Shown here: piece after piece, positions 26,407 to 33,854 of the stretch
Layout of the letters: every line of letters begins with the position of its first letter
Position numbering within the stretch: the first letter of the stretch is position 1
From: CAUPWF01 sp963515125
GTDB lineage: Bacteria > Bacillota > Clostridia > Lachnospirales > Lachnospiraceae
Direction: 5' to 3'
Assembly (NCBI GenBank): GCA_052116865.1
Contig: JBQKKG010000001.1
Span: forward strand, 1 to 64,000
DNA length: 64,000 bases
Notes under the pieces: generated by a model
The model's input: the letters and a program-made list of their open reading frames with translations, nothing else
Told to the model about the DNA's origin: nothing
Database searches by the model: none
Program-made: the position numbers and the translations under genes

Positions 26407-27105
26407 TTATCCAACAACTTTTCCGAAAATTTTAAAATCAGAACTACTATCAATTGTAATGGGGCTATAGTCTTTGTTTAATGAAACAAGTAAAGAGCCA
26501 TTAGAGTTATTTAGGAACTTTTTGCAATATGCATCTCCTTTGTAGTAGAAGATACCAATTTCTCCGTTATAGAGAGTTGGTTGCTCATGTACCCACACTG
26601 TCTGCCCGTTTATAAATTGTGGTTCCATACTGTTACCGCTAATTCTAATACCAAAATCTGCGATTTCTGGAACTTCGTTTCCAACTTCAATTTCTGAAAA
26701 GCTATCATCATCCAAGTATTGACCTGGACCAGCAGAAGCGGGTAAGTCAAACAATTTAATCTTGCGGGTAATAGAGATGACTTCAGCCTGTGGTCTTTCA
26801 TACATTCCGCTCTTAATAAGCAGGTTTATGTAATCATTAACCAATCTTTGACCTTCCATGTTTAATTTAGAAAGTGGGAAGTCTTCTTCATTATCTAAGA
26901 AAGTTTCTAAAATATTATCAATACCCAAAACATTACACAGAGCCATAAATTGCCTTGCGTTAGGTTCGTGCATATTTTTTTCCCACTTATAGATTGCCTG
27001 ATTTGTTACCTTGAATCCTTTTTGGGTTAAAGCAGTAGCAACATCTACCTGAGAAAGTTTTAATTCATTTCTTCGTTGGGTTATTTTTTCACCGATTTGT
27101 TTCAT
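26407..27105 (-). CDS. LexA-like self-cleaving repressor (XRE + S24 peptidase)
   Basis: A 232-residue repressor with an N-terminal XRE helix-turn-helix (residues 5-60) and a C-terminal S24 LexA/UmuD-type domain. The predicted autocleavage site is Ala125-Gly126 in LPASAGPGQ. The catalytic dyad is Ser159 in GNSMEPQ with Lys195 or Lys196 in DAYCKKF. RecA-stimulated cleavage would relieve repression of the divergent Y-family polymerase operon. Two TATCC-AAAAA-GGA(T/G)A operators lie in the shared promoter region. It is a phage-type or ICE-type LexA relative, since it carries an XRE rather than a LexA winged-helix head. Confidence 0.9.
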   Translation of the reverse strand: MKQIGEKITQRRNELKLSQVDVATALTQKGFKVTNQAIYKWEKNMHEPNARQFMALCNVLGIDNILETFLDNEEDFPLSKLNMEGQRLVNDYINLLIKSGMYERPQAEVISITRKIKLFDLPASAGPGQYLDDDSFSEIEVGNEVPEIADFGIRISGNSMEPQFINGQTVWVHEQPTLYNGEIGIFYYKGDAYCKKFLNNSNGSLLVSLNKDYSPITIDSSSDFKIFGKVVG

Positions 27106-27146
27106 AACGTACTCGCTTTCTAATCTTTACTTTATGTTATATCAGT

Positions 27147-27175
27147 ATTCTATACTCTTTTTTGTGAAAATACAA
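27147..27175 (-). promoter_or_regulatory. Predicted promoter of the LexA-like gene
   Basis: On the minus strand, TTGTAT (27170-27175) and TAGAAT (27147-27152) have a 17-bp spacer. The first operator (27182-27196) lies just upstream. Confidence 0.5.
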
Positions 27176-27181
27176 GTAAAA

Positions 27182-27245
27182 TATCCAAAAAGGATAAAAT
27201 GAGAATAATAATTCTCTTGTAATATCCAAAAAGGAGATATATAAT
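27182..27245 (+). promoter_or_regulatory. SOS-like divergent operators and dinB promoter
   Basis: The dinB promoter is TTGTAA (27217-27222), a 17-bp spacer, then TATAAT (27240-27245). Operator 1 is the perfect palindrome TATCC-AAAAA-GGATA (27182-27196). Operator 2, TATCC-AAAAA-GGAGA (27223-27237), occupies the spacer between -35 and -10. Their centres are about 41 bp apart, close to four helical turns, so cooperative repressor binding is plausible. Confidence 0.7.
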
Positions 27246-27283
27246 AGTACATACGAAGAAATGAAAGAAAGGAGGACAAGAGG

Positions 27284-28531
27284 ATGAGTGACCGTACTAT
27301 ATTGCACTCTGATATAAATAGTTGTTATGCAAATATCGAATTATTACATCGACCAGAACTAAGAGGAAGACCATTAGCAGTTGGCGGAGATCCAGAAGCT
27401 AGGCATGGTATTGTCTTAACAGCAGATTATGTTGCTAAGAAATGTGGAGTAAAGACAGGTATGGCACTCTGGCAAGCGAAACAGGTTTGTCCGGAAATTA
27501 CTTTTGTTTCTCCAAGAATGGATTTATATCTTCGGTTTTCAAAGATGGCTCATGAGATTTACGGAGAGTATACGGATTTGCAACAGGCATTTGGAATCGA
27601 TGAGTCATGGCTGGATGTAACTTCAAGTTGCTCTATTAAAGGTGATGGCAGGGCGATAGCAGATGAAATCAGTCAGAGAATGAAGTCAGAACTTGGTATT
27701 ACGGTAAGTATAGGTGTGTCATGGAACAAAATTTTTGCGAAGCTGGGATCTGATTATAAGAAACCGGATGCCATTACAGAAATTCGAAAAGAGAATTATA
27801 AGGATATTGCGTGGAAACTACCTGTTAGTGATTTGCTTTATGTAGGAAGAAGCACATTTACAAAACTTAAATCACTAGGAATTAGGACAATTGGTGATTT
27901 GGCATGTGCATCTCCTGATATCCTTAAAGGACAGCTTGGAAAAATGGGATTAATTATACATGGCTTTGCTAATGGTTGGGATGATTCTCCGGTAAGTAAT
28001 GAGGATTATCATGCTCCAATTAAGTCAATTGGAAATAGTACAACGACTCCAAGAGATTTGGAGAATGATGAAGATGTTAAAATTGTACTGACTGTTTTAG
28101 CAGAAAGCGTATCTGCAAGGCTCCGTGAAAATGGTTTTAGGTGTCGTGTTGTTGAGATCTCCGTTAGGGATAATGAACTTTTTTCTTTCACAAGACAGAA
28201 AAAGATTCATTATTCTACCAACATAACAAAGGAGATAGCTGATGAGGCTTATCAATTATTCAAAGTAAATTATACCTGGAAAAAGCCAATAAGAAGTATT
28301 GGTATAAGAGGTGCAGATTTGGTTGCAGACACTTTCCCTGAGCAGCTGGATTTATTTATGAGTTTTGAACAGAGAGATAAGCTGATGAAAATGGATGCAA
28401 CTGTTGATTATATCAGGCAGAGATTTGGATTTTATAGTGTGCAGCGAGGTCTGATGTTTCAGGACAAGATTCTATCATCATTAAATGCTAAGGAAGATCA
28501 CACGGTTCATCCTCATGGGTATTTTGAATAG
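27284..28531 (+). CDS. dinB: Y-family DNA polymerase (DinB/UmuC type)
   Basis: A 415-residue translesion polymerase. Catalytic motifs are HSDINSCYANIELL near residue 8 and the acidic pair in FGIDESWLDVT near residue 104. Two helix-hairpin-helix segments follow (LLYVGRSTFTKLKSLGIRTIGDLA type), then the little-finger domain. A C-terminal EQLDLFMS fits a sliding-clamp-binding motif. It is expected to copy damaged DNA when the LexA-like repressor is cleaved. It starts the operon 28 bp or so after its -10 box, with an AAAGGAGG ribosome binding site. Confidence 0.92.
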   Translation: MSDRTILHSDINSCYANIELLHRPELRGRPLAVGGDPEARHGIVLTADYVAKKCGVKTGMALWQAKQVCPEITFVSPRMDLYLRFSKMAHEIYGEYTDLQQAFGIDESWLDVTSSCSIKGDGRAIADEISQRMKSELGITVSIGVSWNKIFAKLGSDYKKPDAITEIRKENYKDIAWKLPVSDLLYVGRSTFTKLKSLGIRTIGDLACASPDILKGQLGKMGLIIHGFANGWDDSPVSNEDYHAPIKSIGNSTTTPRDLENDEDVKIVLTVLAESVSARLRENGFRCRVVEISVRDNELFSFTRQKKIHYSTNITKEIADEAYQLFKVNYTWKKPIRSIGIRGADLVADTFPEQLDLFMSFEQRDKLMKMDATVDYIRQRFGFYSVQRGLMFQDKILSSLNAKEDHTVHPHGYFE

Positions 28532-28552
28532 GTAAAAATAGGAGTGAAAGAT

Positions 28553-28801
28553 TTGAGTAAGATATATGTAGATGTTTTTGCTAAATTCTCAAAAGAGGGT
28601 CAGTTATTACCTCAAAGTATTACTTGGGAAGATGGCAGACAATTTGAAATAGATAGAGTAAAAGATGTGAGACGCGCTGCCAGTTTAAGAGCAGGTGGTG
28701 TTGGTCTGAGATATACCTGCCAGATATGTGGACAGGACAAATACTTATATTACGAAGGAAACAACATGTGGTTTGTTGAAGGAACAGGAGAAGGACGGTG
28801 A
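28553..28801 (+). CDS. Small CxxC protein in the SOS-like operon
   Basis: A protein of about 82 residues, beginning SKIYVDVFAKFSKEG. It contains RYTCQICGQDKYLYYE, a single CxxC knuckle. It occupies the place where YolD-like proteins follow Y-family polymerases, but I see no YolD similarity. I prefer TTG 28553, eight bases after AGGAG; GTG 28544 would lie too close to it. Its function is unknown, perhaps a polymerase accessory factor. Confidence 0.65.
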   Translation: MSKIYVDVFAKFSKEGQLLPQSITWEDGRQFEIDRVKDVRRAASLRAGGVGLRYTCQICGQDKYLYYEGNNMWFVEGTGEGR

Positions 28802-28810
28802 GGTCAGTAG

Positions 28811-29107
28811 GTGTTGGTTTTTAATGATTTTATGAAACATCCAATTGGGGTTAAAGATTGTAACATATCATTTAGTGGGTATGAAGATACAAAGTTATCG
28901 GTAATGATTGTAAACGGTACAGGATTACCTGCATACGGAATCTCCTTTGGTAATTATGTTATATGTGATGCTAATGCTACTCCAAGAGTCGGTGATGTTA
29001 TCGTAGCTCCTCGAAACGAAGACCCTTACCGGGAATTGGTGGTCATGCAGGATGAAGATGAGGACTATTTGGCAAAGGTAGTAATGACGGGAAGATTAAT
29101 GGATTAG
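28811..29107 (+). CDS. UmuD/S24-like protein lacking the catalytic serine motif
   Basis: A protein of about 98 residues. Its centre, SFGNYVICDANATPRVGDVIVA, resembles the S24 beta core just after the catalytic serine. The usual SMEP-type motif is absent and no lysine aligns clearly, so it is probably not a protease. UmuD-like proteins partner Y-family polymerases, which fits its position in this operon. The start is GTG 28811; TTG 28814 is an alternative. Confidence 0.55.
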   Translation: MLVFNDFMKHPIGVKDCNISFSGYEDTKLSVMIVNGTGLPAYGISFGNYVICDANATPRVGDVIVAPRNEDPYRELVVMQDEDEDYLAKVVMTGRLMD

Positions 29108-29126
29108 AGAAAGGGGAGTGAGAAGA

Positions 29127-29720
29127 ATGGGAAATGCAGATTATGTGATTAGTTTTGGAAATGATGAAGAGCCAATTCTTGCTGTGGTAGAAAAGTATAT
29201 GACTGATCCAGGTGGAATATCGGATGCGGAGTTTCAAAAGGCTAAGCGACTTTTAAATGGGTATCAACAAGTATTATGGACAATCAGCAGTAATATCAAA
29301 GAGCTAGATGATGAATGTAAGGCAACTATGAATGAAGAATTAGCCTATGCAGTTGAAGTCCTTGATAAATTTGATTATCGGATGGATATCGGAAAACTGG
29401 AAGGAAAATTAGTAGCTAATCAGGAAACTAGACTAATGGCTAAGTTGATTGTCACTGCTATATTGAAAGTAAAAGAGTATCCATCTTTGGGAGAATATTA
29501 TTTCAAAGTGTTGCAGAAAACTTATCTATCGAAAGACAAGAATAAAGAAACAGATATTTTATATGAACTGGATCTTTCAAGAAGTACATATTACAAATAT
29601 AAAAAGGATGCTGTAAAGGTATTCGGTTACTGTCTGTGGCAGATTATTATACCAAATATGAAGAAAGCAAAGAGTACGCAAAGTGGACAAATGTTACCCG
29701 TGGTTGGGTATGTAGGATAA
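29127..29720 (+). CDS. ArpU/RinA-like phage-type transcriptional regulator
   Basis: A 197-residue helical protein of the ArpU/RinA sigma-like type. The C-terminal DLSRSTYYKYKKDAVKVFGY is the presumed DNA-recognition helix, as in phage late-gene activators. ATG 29127 follows GGGGAG by eight bases; GTG 29118 is an upstream alternative. It is the last gene of the SOS-like operon, and a phased repeat array begins 12 bp after its stop. That arrangement suggests it switches on downstream element genes after DNA damage. Confidence 0.75.
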   Translation: MGNADYVISFGNDEEPILAVVEKYMTDPGGISDAEFQKAKRLLNGYQQVLWTISSNIKELDDECKATMNEELAYAVEVLDKFDYRMDIGKLEGKLVANQETRLMAKLIVTAILKVKEYPSLGEYYFKVLQKTYLSKDKNKETDILYELDLSRSTYYKYKKDAVKVFGYCLWQIIIPNMKKAKSTQSGQMLPVVGYVG

Positions 29721-29732
29721 AAAATGGTAGAC

Positions 29733-29817
29733 GGACTTTTGGTGGACTTTTAATAGACTTTTCTCGGACTTAATTCATACAAAATACGGACTTTTCGCGT
29801 ACTGTATTCATACATTT
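29733..29817 (+). repeat. 11-bp phased GGACTTTT repeat array
   Basis: GGACTTTT or close variants begin at 29733, 29744, 29755 (AGACTTTT), 29766 (GGACTTAA) and 29788. Weaker matches fall at 29777, 29799 and 29810. Every start is a multiple of 11 bp from the first, about one helical turn, so the copies face one side of the DNA. It probably binds the upstream ArpU/RinA-like protein. A TTGACA hexamer (29816-29821) lies at its end, without a well-spaced -10 box. Confidence 0.7.
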
Positions 29818-29884
29818 GACATGCTATACTCTATATGATGGAGATAGTATATCAGCAAAATAAATAAGAAATGAAGAATGTGAT

Positions 29885-29920
29885 CCTCGAACCAGGAAAT
29901 TGTGGTTCGGGGCTTTTTTT
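29885..29920 (+). terminator. Rho-independent terminator
   Basis: CCTCGAACCA (29885-29894) pairs with TGGTTCGGGG (29903-29912), with one G-U pair, and is followed by CTTTTTTT. A second hairpin with a short T run lies at 29965-29993 (AAGGAGTCGA / TCGGCTCCTT). Confidence 0.8.
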
Positions 29921-30099
29921 ATGTTCATTTTTATGAGTGCTTTCTATCTTCTATTTAAATCTGGAAGGAGTCGATATTTGTCGGCTCCTTTTTGCGTTGG
30001 TTGATAGAAAGATATTTTATTAAATTCTTTCTGAAAGAAGGAGTTATTTCTACCTCCAATGCGAGTTAACGGTAACGCAAAAAAAGGAGAAAGAAGTAC

Positions 30100-30285
30100 A
30101 TGTATTATGACATTGAAAAAAGCGGTAAGAGAATCAAATACCTTAAGGAAAGAAAAGGTTTAAAGCAAGAAATGGTATCTGCTGATTTGGGGATTTCATT
30201 GGATGGTTTTAAAAGAATTAAGTGGGGAAGTAATTGCGCTAGAATTGATACATTAGTTATCGTTACAAAAATAGGAAGGAGGTAA
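30100..30285 (+). CDS. Truncated XRE-family HTH protein
   Basis: A 61-residue remnant of a Cro/CI regulator that begins YYDIEKSGKRIKYLKERKGL. The family normally continues for another 30-50 residues after the HTH, ending in a FGVSLDYL-like helix. Here the frame ends early at KIGRR, just as the ribosome binding site of the next XRE gene begins. It follows an AAAGGAGAAAGAAG site. It may be a degraded gene, or a short peptide coupled to the next regulator. Confidence 0.5.
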   Translation: MYYDIEKSGKRIKYLKERKGLKQEMVSADLGISLDGFKRIKWGSNCARIDTLVIVTKIGRR

Positions 30286-30289
30286 TCTA

Positions 30290-30613
30290 GTGACAACAGA
30301 AAAGAAGTACGAAATGGGAAATAGAATACGGGAATGTAGAAAACTGAATAAGATGTCTCAAACAGAATTAGCAGAAGCTATTGCGGTTTCTGATAATACA
30401 ATTTCTAATATGGAAACAGGTAGTAATAATGTGAAGCTTGAAAATATAAAAAAAGTAGCGGATCTTTTTGATGTGTCACTGGATTACCTTGTTAAGGGAA
30501 ATGGACCAACACCTATTACTGATATATTTGTAAAGAGATATCTAAATCTGACAGAAGAAGATAAATTGAAAATGATAAGTGTAATGAATATATTCTTTCC
30601 AGAAGTGATTTAG
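30290..30613 (+). CDS. XRE-family HTH regulator, paralogue A
   Basis: A 107-residue Cro/CI repressor: NRIRECRKLNKMSQTELAEA, VSDNTISNMETGSNN, and the dimer segment DVSLDYLVKGNG, then a C-terminal tail ending MNIFFPE. It starts at GTG 30290, six bases after AGGAAGGAGGT. It is strikingly similar along its whole length to the XRE protein at 33522-33845, and the pair flanks the GTPase-like gene. It probably controls that gene. Confidence 0.85.
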   Translation: MTTEKKYEMGNRIRECRKLNKMSQTELAEAIAVSDNTISNMETGSNNVKLENIKKVADLFDVSLDYLVKGNGPTPITDIFVKRYLNLTEEDKLKMISVMNIFFPEVI

Positions 30614-30681
30614 TAAAGAAAATAGATTTGATTTTTTGCATCGTATTAAGAAGAATGTAAAAATAACATTTAATAAAACGA

Positions 30682-30853
30682 TGACAAAAATGAACAATGA
30701 TATTGTCAAAAAAATAAAAAAAGAGAGCTTAAAGAATAAAAATATGACAAACGCTTGACAAATATTTTCCAGCATGCTAAATTAATGACAAGGAATATAA
30801 ATAAATATGTCAAAAAACACAGTGAAATTATGATAACAGCATTTTATTGACAA
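30682..30853 (+). repeat. TGACAA repeat cluster with promoter upstream of the GTPase gene
   Basis: TGACAA occurs at 30682, 30745, 30756, 30786 and 30848, with inverted TTGTCA at 30703 and a TGTCA at 30808. A TTGACA (30755-30760) to TAAATT (30778-30783) promoter with 17-bp spacing lies within it. The cluster may be a multi-site operator for the flanking XRE proteins. Confidence 0.4.
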
Positions 30854-30868
30854 GGAAAAGAGGTATTT

Positions 30869-33130
30869 ATGGAAGAAATTAAAGTAACACTCAAGAAGGA
30901 AAAAGAAAATAGTTATCAATTTGATATTAGGATGGGAGCTATACGCACTAGACCAACCATAGAATGTGATGAACAGATTGCTCAACAGATTCAAAAGCAG
31001 ATTGCGCTTATAAATGAGAGACCAGAGTTATTTAATGTCGAGGAGAATTTGATATACAAAGAATTGGTAGCCGCAATATATGAAAAATATGGGGTTAAAG
31101 CAGATAATGACTTCTTCAATTTTGCAATATCGGAAACTGTAAAAATTCTTAAATTACTTGGGAAGAAAAGTATTACTCTAAGAAAAAGCTCAGTTAATGA
31201 ATTGATAGCTACTTTTGATAATCAGAAGGATTCATTTATTCGTATGCTTTTTCTTGGACAATTTGGAACAGGAAAATCTACAATAATAAAAAAAATAAGT
31301 GCGATATCAGATGAAGTTGATTTCCCAGTGGTCGATACAGCGAGAACGACGATACACGATGCACATTATATATTTAAAGATATACGAAAAGGAAACTTTA
31401 AGTTATCAATTGATTTTAAAGATACAAAAGAGATATTTAGTCTAGTGTCGGAGTGTTATATTCGTGCAATAGATAGAATTTTTGCAGGATTAGTAGAAAA
31501 TAGAAATATAGATGAAATTCAAGACAAAGCTATGATTGAATTTGTTACGGATCCGGATAAAATATTCAAAATTGAATATGTATTAGGTAAATATTATGAA
31601 AGAGATAACAAGAAGCGAGAACTAAGTGAAAAGGCAAAGCAAGTTAAGTATTGGGATTCTATATATAATTCAATCGCCCAATTAATTATTGAATTTCTAG
31701 AAAAAGTAAATGGAGGCATTGATAATAGTTTAGACAAAAATGTAGTGTTTGATAGTGATATAAGAGATCAGTTTATAAAAGATTGCTATTATGGTGATAA
31801 AATTGATGAAATGATATGGGGTATAGTGGAACTATTAGAGAACAAAATTAGTGAAATATGCATCAATATGCAAAGTGAGGGTAAGGGAAGCATTGTATAT
31901 CAAAACGAAGAAATAGTTGGGTTTAGAAATGAAAATTTTGATGTTAGAAAGATTGAAGAATATGTAACACCATTTTCATCAACGAGTATTAAGAATTTCA
32001 CTAAAATAGTTACTCCACTTGTTCAATCAATGGCGATAGAGGTTCCTTATAATGAAAAGATTAGTGACGAAAACAAAAAACATACCATTTGCATAACAGA
32101 TACAGTAGGATTTGAACATAGAAAAACAGACGATACAGGAAGCTTGGAAGGAAGCACAAAATATTCATATAACAACTATGATATTATTGGAATTATTGAT
32201 TCAGCAAAACAATCTATGAATGGAACCACCGAAAATTTGTTAAGAGAAATATACAATAATGCAGATAAAAGCAAAGTAATGTTAATGTATACATTTTACG
32301 ATGAATTTACAAAAAAAGATTTTGAGGATGAACATGATAAACAATATTTTCTAAAAGACTTACAAAATACAACACTTAGAAAAATTGATGAAACAGAAAA
32401 TGTTGAAAAGTTTATAGCAACATTAGATAAAAAAACGTATTTTCTGCAAGGATTAGTTTCGAGTGACGGTAAGAAAAATTGTATTGATGAAATGTTAGGG
32501 GCTGTCGGTGATCATTTTGAAAACTTATATAATTATAAGAAAGTAGAAATAATTGATAAAAGAAAATCGATAATGGGTTTTAATTATAAGAGGCTTGCTT
32601 TGGTGTTTAATAAAGCACAAGAAGATTATATTAAACAGCAGAAGAATTTGTATTTGCAAAATTATCCTGGATATAAGACAACAGAAGCACTAACAAGGAA
32701 ATTGAAAAATGGAGGGACTTATTTTGTTGGAACTAGTAGGGCATTTAAACCCGTTGATGATTTTTGCAACATATTAATGGAAAAAATTGATCGTTTTATA
32801 AAAAATCCTGATGATATAAATTTTGAAATTAAAACTACTATTCCTAATCATAAAGACAAAGTAATCGATTGGTTTAAAGAAGAAATAAGTAGTAATATAA
32901 AGGTATTAGTAAAAAAAATGTTTGTTGATGTAAGAATGGACACATGGAAAAAACTGTATATGGATGGAGGCCCGGGTGTAGATGCTAGGAGAAGAAATGG
33001 AATTGTTAAAGAATTGAATAATATATTGCCTGAACTGATTATTGATGAGAGTAATTTCGCAGATAGGTGGATAGAAGAAATTGAAGATATTTTTGAAAAT
33101 GTATTGTTAAAAATGAAAGAATCCAATTAG
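30869..33130 (+). CDS. Large P-loop GTPase-like protein, candidate defence protein
   Basis: A 753-residue cytoplasmic protein. Walker A is GQFGTGKSTIIKK near residues 130-142. A G3/Walker B-like ITDTVGFE lies near residue 409, followed by a segment with IIGIIDSAKQ and VMLMYTFYDEF that resembles later GTPase strands. The 270-residue spacing between them indicates a large helical insertion, as in dynamin-like or AIG1-like proteins. The rest is charged and helical, with a Lys-rich C-terminal half. I do not recognise a named family. It stands alone between two paralogous XRE regulators in a defence-rich region. A defence role is inferred from context. Confidence 0.65.
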   Translation: MEEIKVTLKKEKENSYQFDIRMGAIRTRPTIECDEQIAQQIQKQIALINERPELFNVEENLIYKELVAAIYEKYGVKADNDFFNFAISETVKILKLLGKKSITLRKSSVNELIATFDNQKDSFIRMLFLGQFGTGKSTIIKKISAISDEVDFPVVDTARTTIHDAHYIFKDIRKGNFKLSIDFKDTKEIFSLVSECYIRAIDRIFAGLVENRNIDEIQDKAMIEFVTDPDKIFKIEYVLGKYYERDNKKRELSEKAKQVKYWDSIYNSIAQLIIEFLEKVNGGIDNSLDKNVVFDSDIRDQFIKDCYYGDKIDEMIWGIVELLENKISEICINMQSEGKGSIVYQNEEIVGFRNENFDVRKIEEYVTPFSSTSIKNFTKIVTPLVQSMAIEVPYNEKISDENKKHTICITDTVGFEHRKTDDTGSLEGSTKYSYNNYDIIGIIDSAKQSMNGTTENLLREIYNNADKSKVMLMYTFYDEFTKKDFEDEHDKQYFLKDLQNTTLRKIDETENVEKFIATLDKKTYFLQGLVSSDGKKNCIDEMLGAVGDHFENLYNYKKVEIIDKRKSIMGFNYKRLALVFNKAQEDYIKQQKNLYLQNYPGYKTTEALTRKLKNGGTYFVGTSRAFKPVDDFCNILMEKIDRFIKNPDDINFEIKTTIPNHKDKVIDWFKEEISSNIKVLVKKMFVDVRMDTWKKLYMDGGPGVDARRRNGIVKELNNILPELIIDESNFADRWIEEIEDIFENVLLKMKESN

Positions 33131-33182
33131 GAATCAAAATCTAATACTATCAAAATCAATTTAGTACAGGGGTGAATTACAA

Positions 33183-33347
33183 ATGTTTAAAATTAGATGT
33201 AGCTATTGTAAAAAAAGATTATTTGATATTAAGGAAAATATGAGTGGTGAAATTGTAATTAAATGTTGTAATTGTAAGCAAGTTAATGTAATTGATTTAA
33301 GCGAGCAACTTATGAATAAAAAATCTGAGCAAGTGAAAATTTCATAA
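33183..33347 (+). CDS. Com-like zinc-ribbon small protein
   Basis: A 54-residue protein with IRCSYCKKRLF and IKCCNCKQ, the two CxxC knuckles of Mu Com-type or zinc-ribbon proteins. Com of phage Mu is a translational activator that binds mRNA; a comparable RNA-binding role is possible here. ATG 33183 follows a GGGGTG site. It is 52 bp downstream of the GTPase-like gene. Confidence 0.7.
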   Translation: MFKIRCSYCKKRLFDIKENMSGEIVIKCCNCKQVNVIDLSEQLMNKKSEQVKIS

Positions 33348-33407
33348 TGTAACTACTGAGTCGTACCTCCTACTAGGCATACTGCCTATAGCCATGAGAG
33401 AGTCAAG

Positions 33408-33457
33408 TACCAGAGTAATAGAAGACGAATAGTCTTTTATTATTCTGGTATTTTTTT
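33408..33457 (+). terminator. Rho-independent terminator
   Basis: TACCAGAGTAATA (33408-33420) pairs with TATTATTCTGGTA (33438-33450), with one G-U pair, followed by TTTTTTT. An additional small AGGCA/TGCCT hairpin lies just upstream around 33375-33390. Confidence 0.8.
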
Positions 33458-33521
33458 GTTCCAAAACCAAATAAAAAAACGTGATTAATTGATAAATATA
33501 AACAAGGAAGGGGGTGATCCA

Positions 33522-33845
33522 GTGGCAGATAATAAGAATTTTCAAATAGGTGAGAGAATACGTGAATGCAGAAAACAAAAAAATATGTCCCAGTCAGAGT
33601 TGGCGGAAGCAATCGGGGTATCAGACAATACCATATCTAATATGGAAACGGGTAACAACAATGTAAAACTTGAAAATATTGAAAAAGTAGCTGATTTTTT
33701 TAAGGTGTCACTGGATTATCTCGTTAAAGGTGTTGGACAAGCTCCTTCTGATGATGATTTTCTTAATCGTTATAATAAATTAGCACAGACAGATAAGAAA
33801 AAAATGATTGAATTTATGAATATATTTTTCCCTGAAACGGCTTAA
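33522..33845 (+). CDS. XRE-family HTH regulator, paralogue B
   Basis: A 107-residue Cro/CI repressor closely resembling the protein at 30290: ERIRECRKQKNMSQSELAEA, VSDNTISNMETGNNN, KVSLDYLVKG, and a C-terminus ending MNIFFPETA. I chose GTG 33522 because GGAAGGGGG precedes it by eight bases; an ATG 33 bp upstream would include that site. The shared ends and equal length point to duplication of a regulator, or acquisition of a regulator-flanked cassette. Confidence 0.85.
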   Translation: MADNKNFQIGERIRECRKQKNMSQSELAEAIGVSDNTISNMETGNNNVKLENIEKVADFFKVSLDYLVKGVGQAPSDDDFLNRYNKLAQTDKKKMIEFMNIFFPETA

Positions 33846-33854
33846 ATAAATAAA

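Noticed and set aside
29733..29817. CRISPR array
   Set aside because: The repeats are 8 bp at 11-bp intervals, far too short, and no cas genes are present. The 58-kb repeats are also not CRISPR.
29816..29850. Strong promoter from the TTGACA at 29816
   Set aside because: Possible -10 boxes (TATGAT at 29834, TAGTAT at 29845) are 12 and 23 bp away, outside usual spacing. An activator-dependent promoter remains possible.
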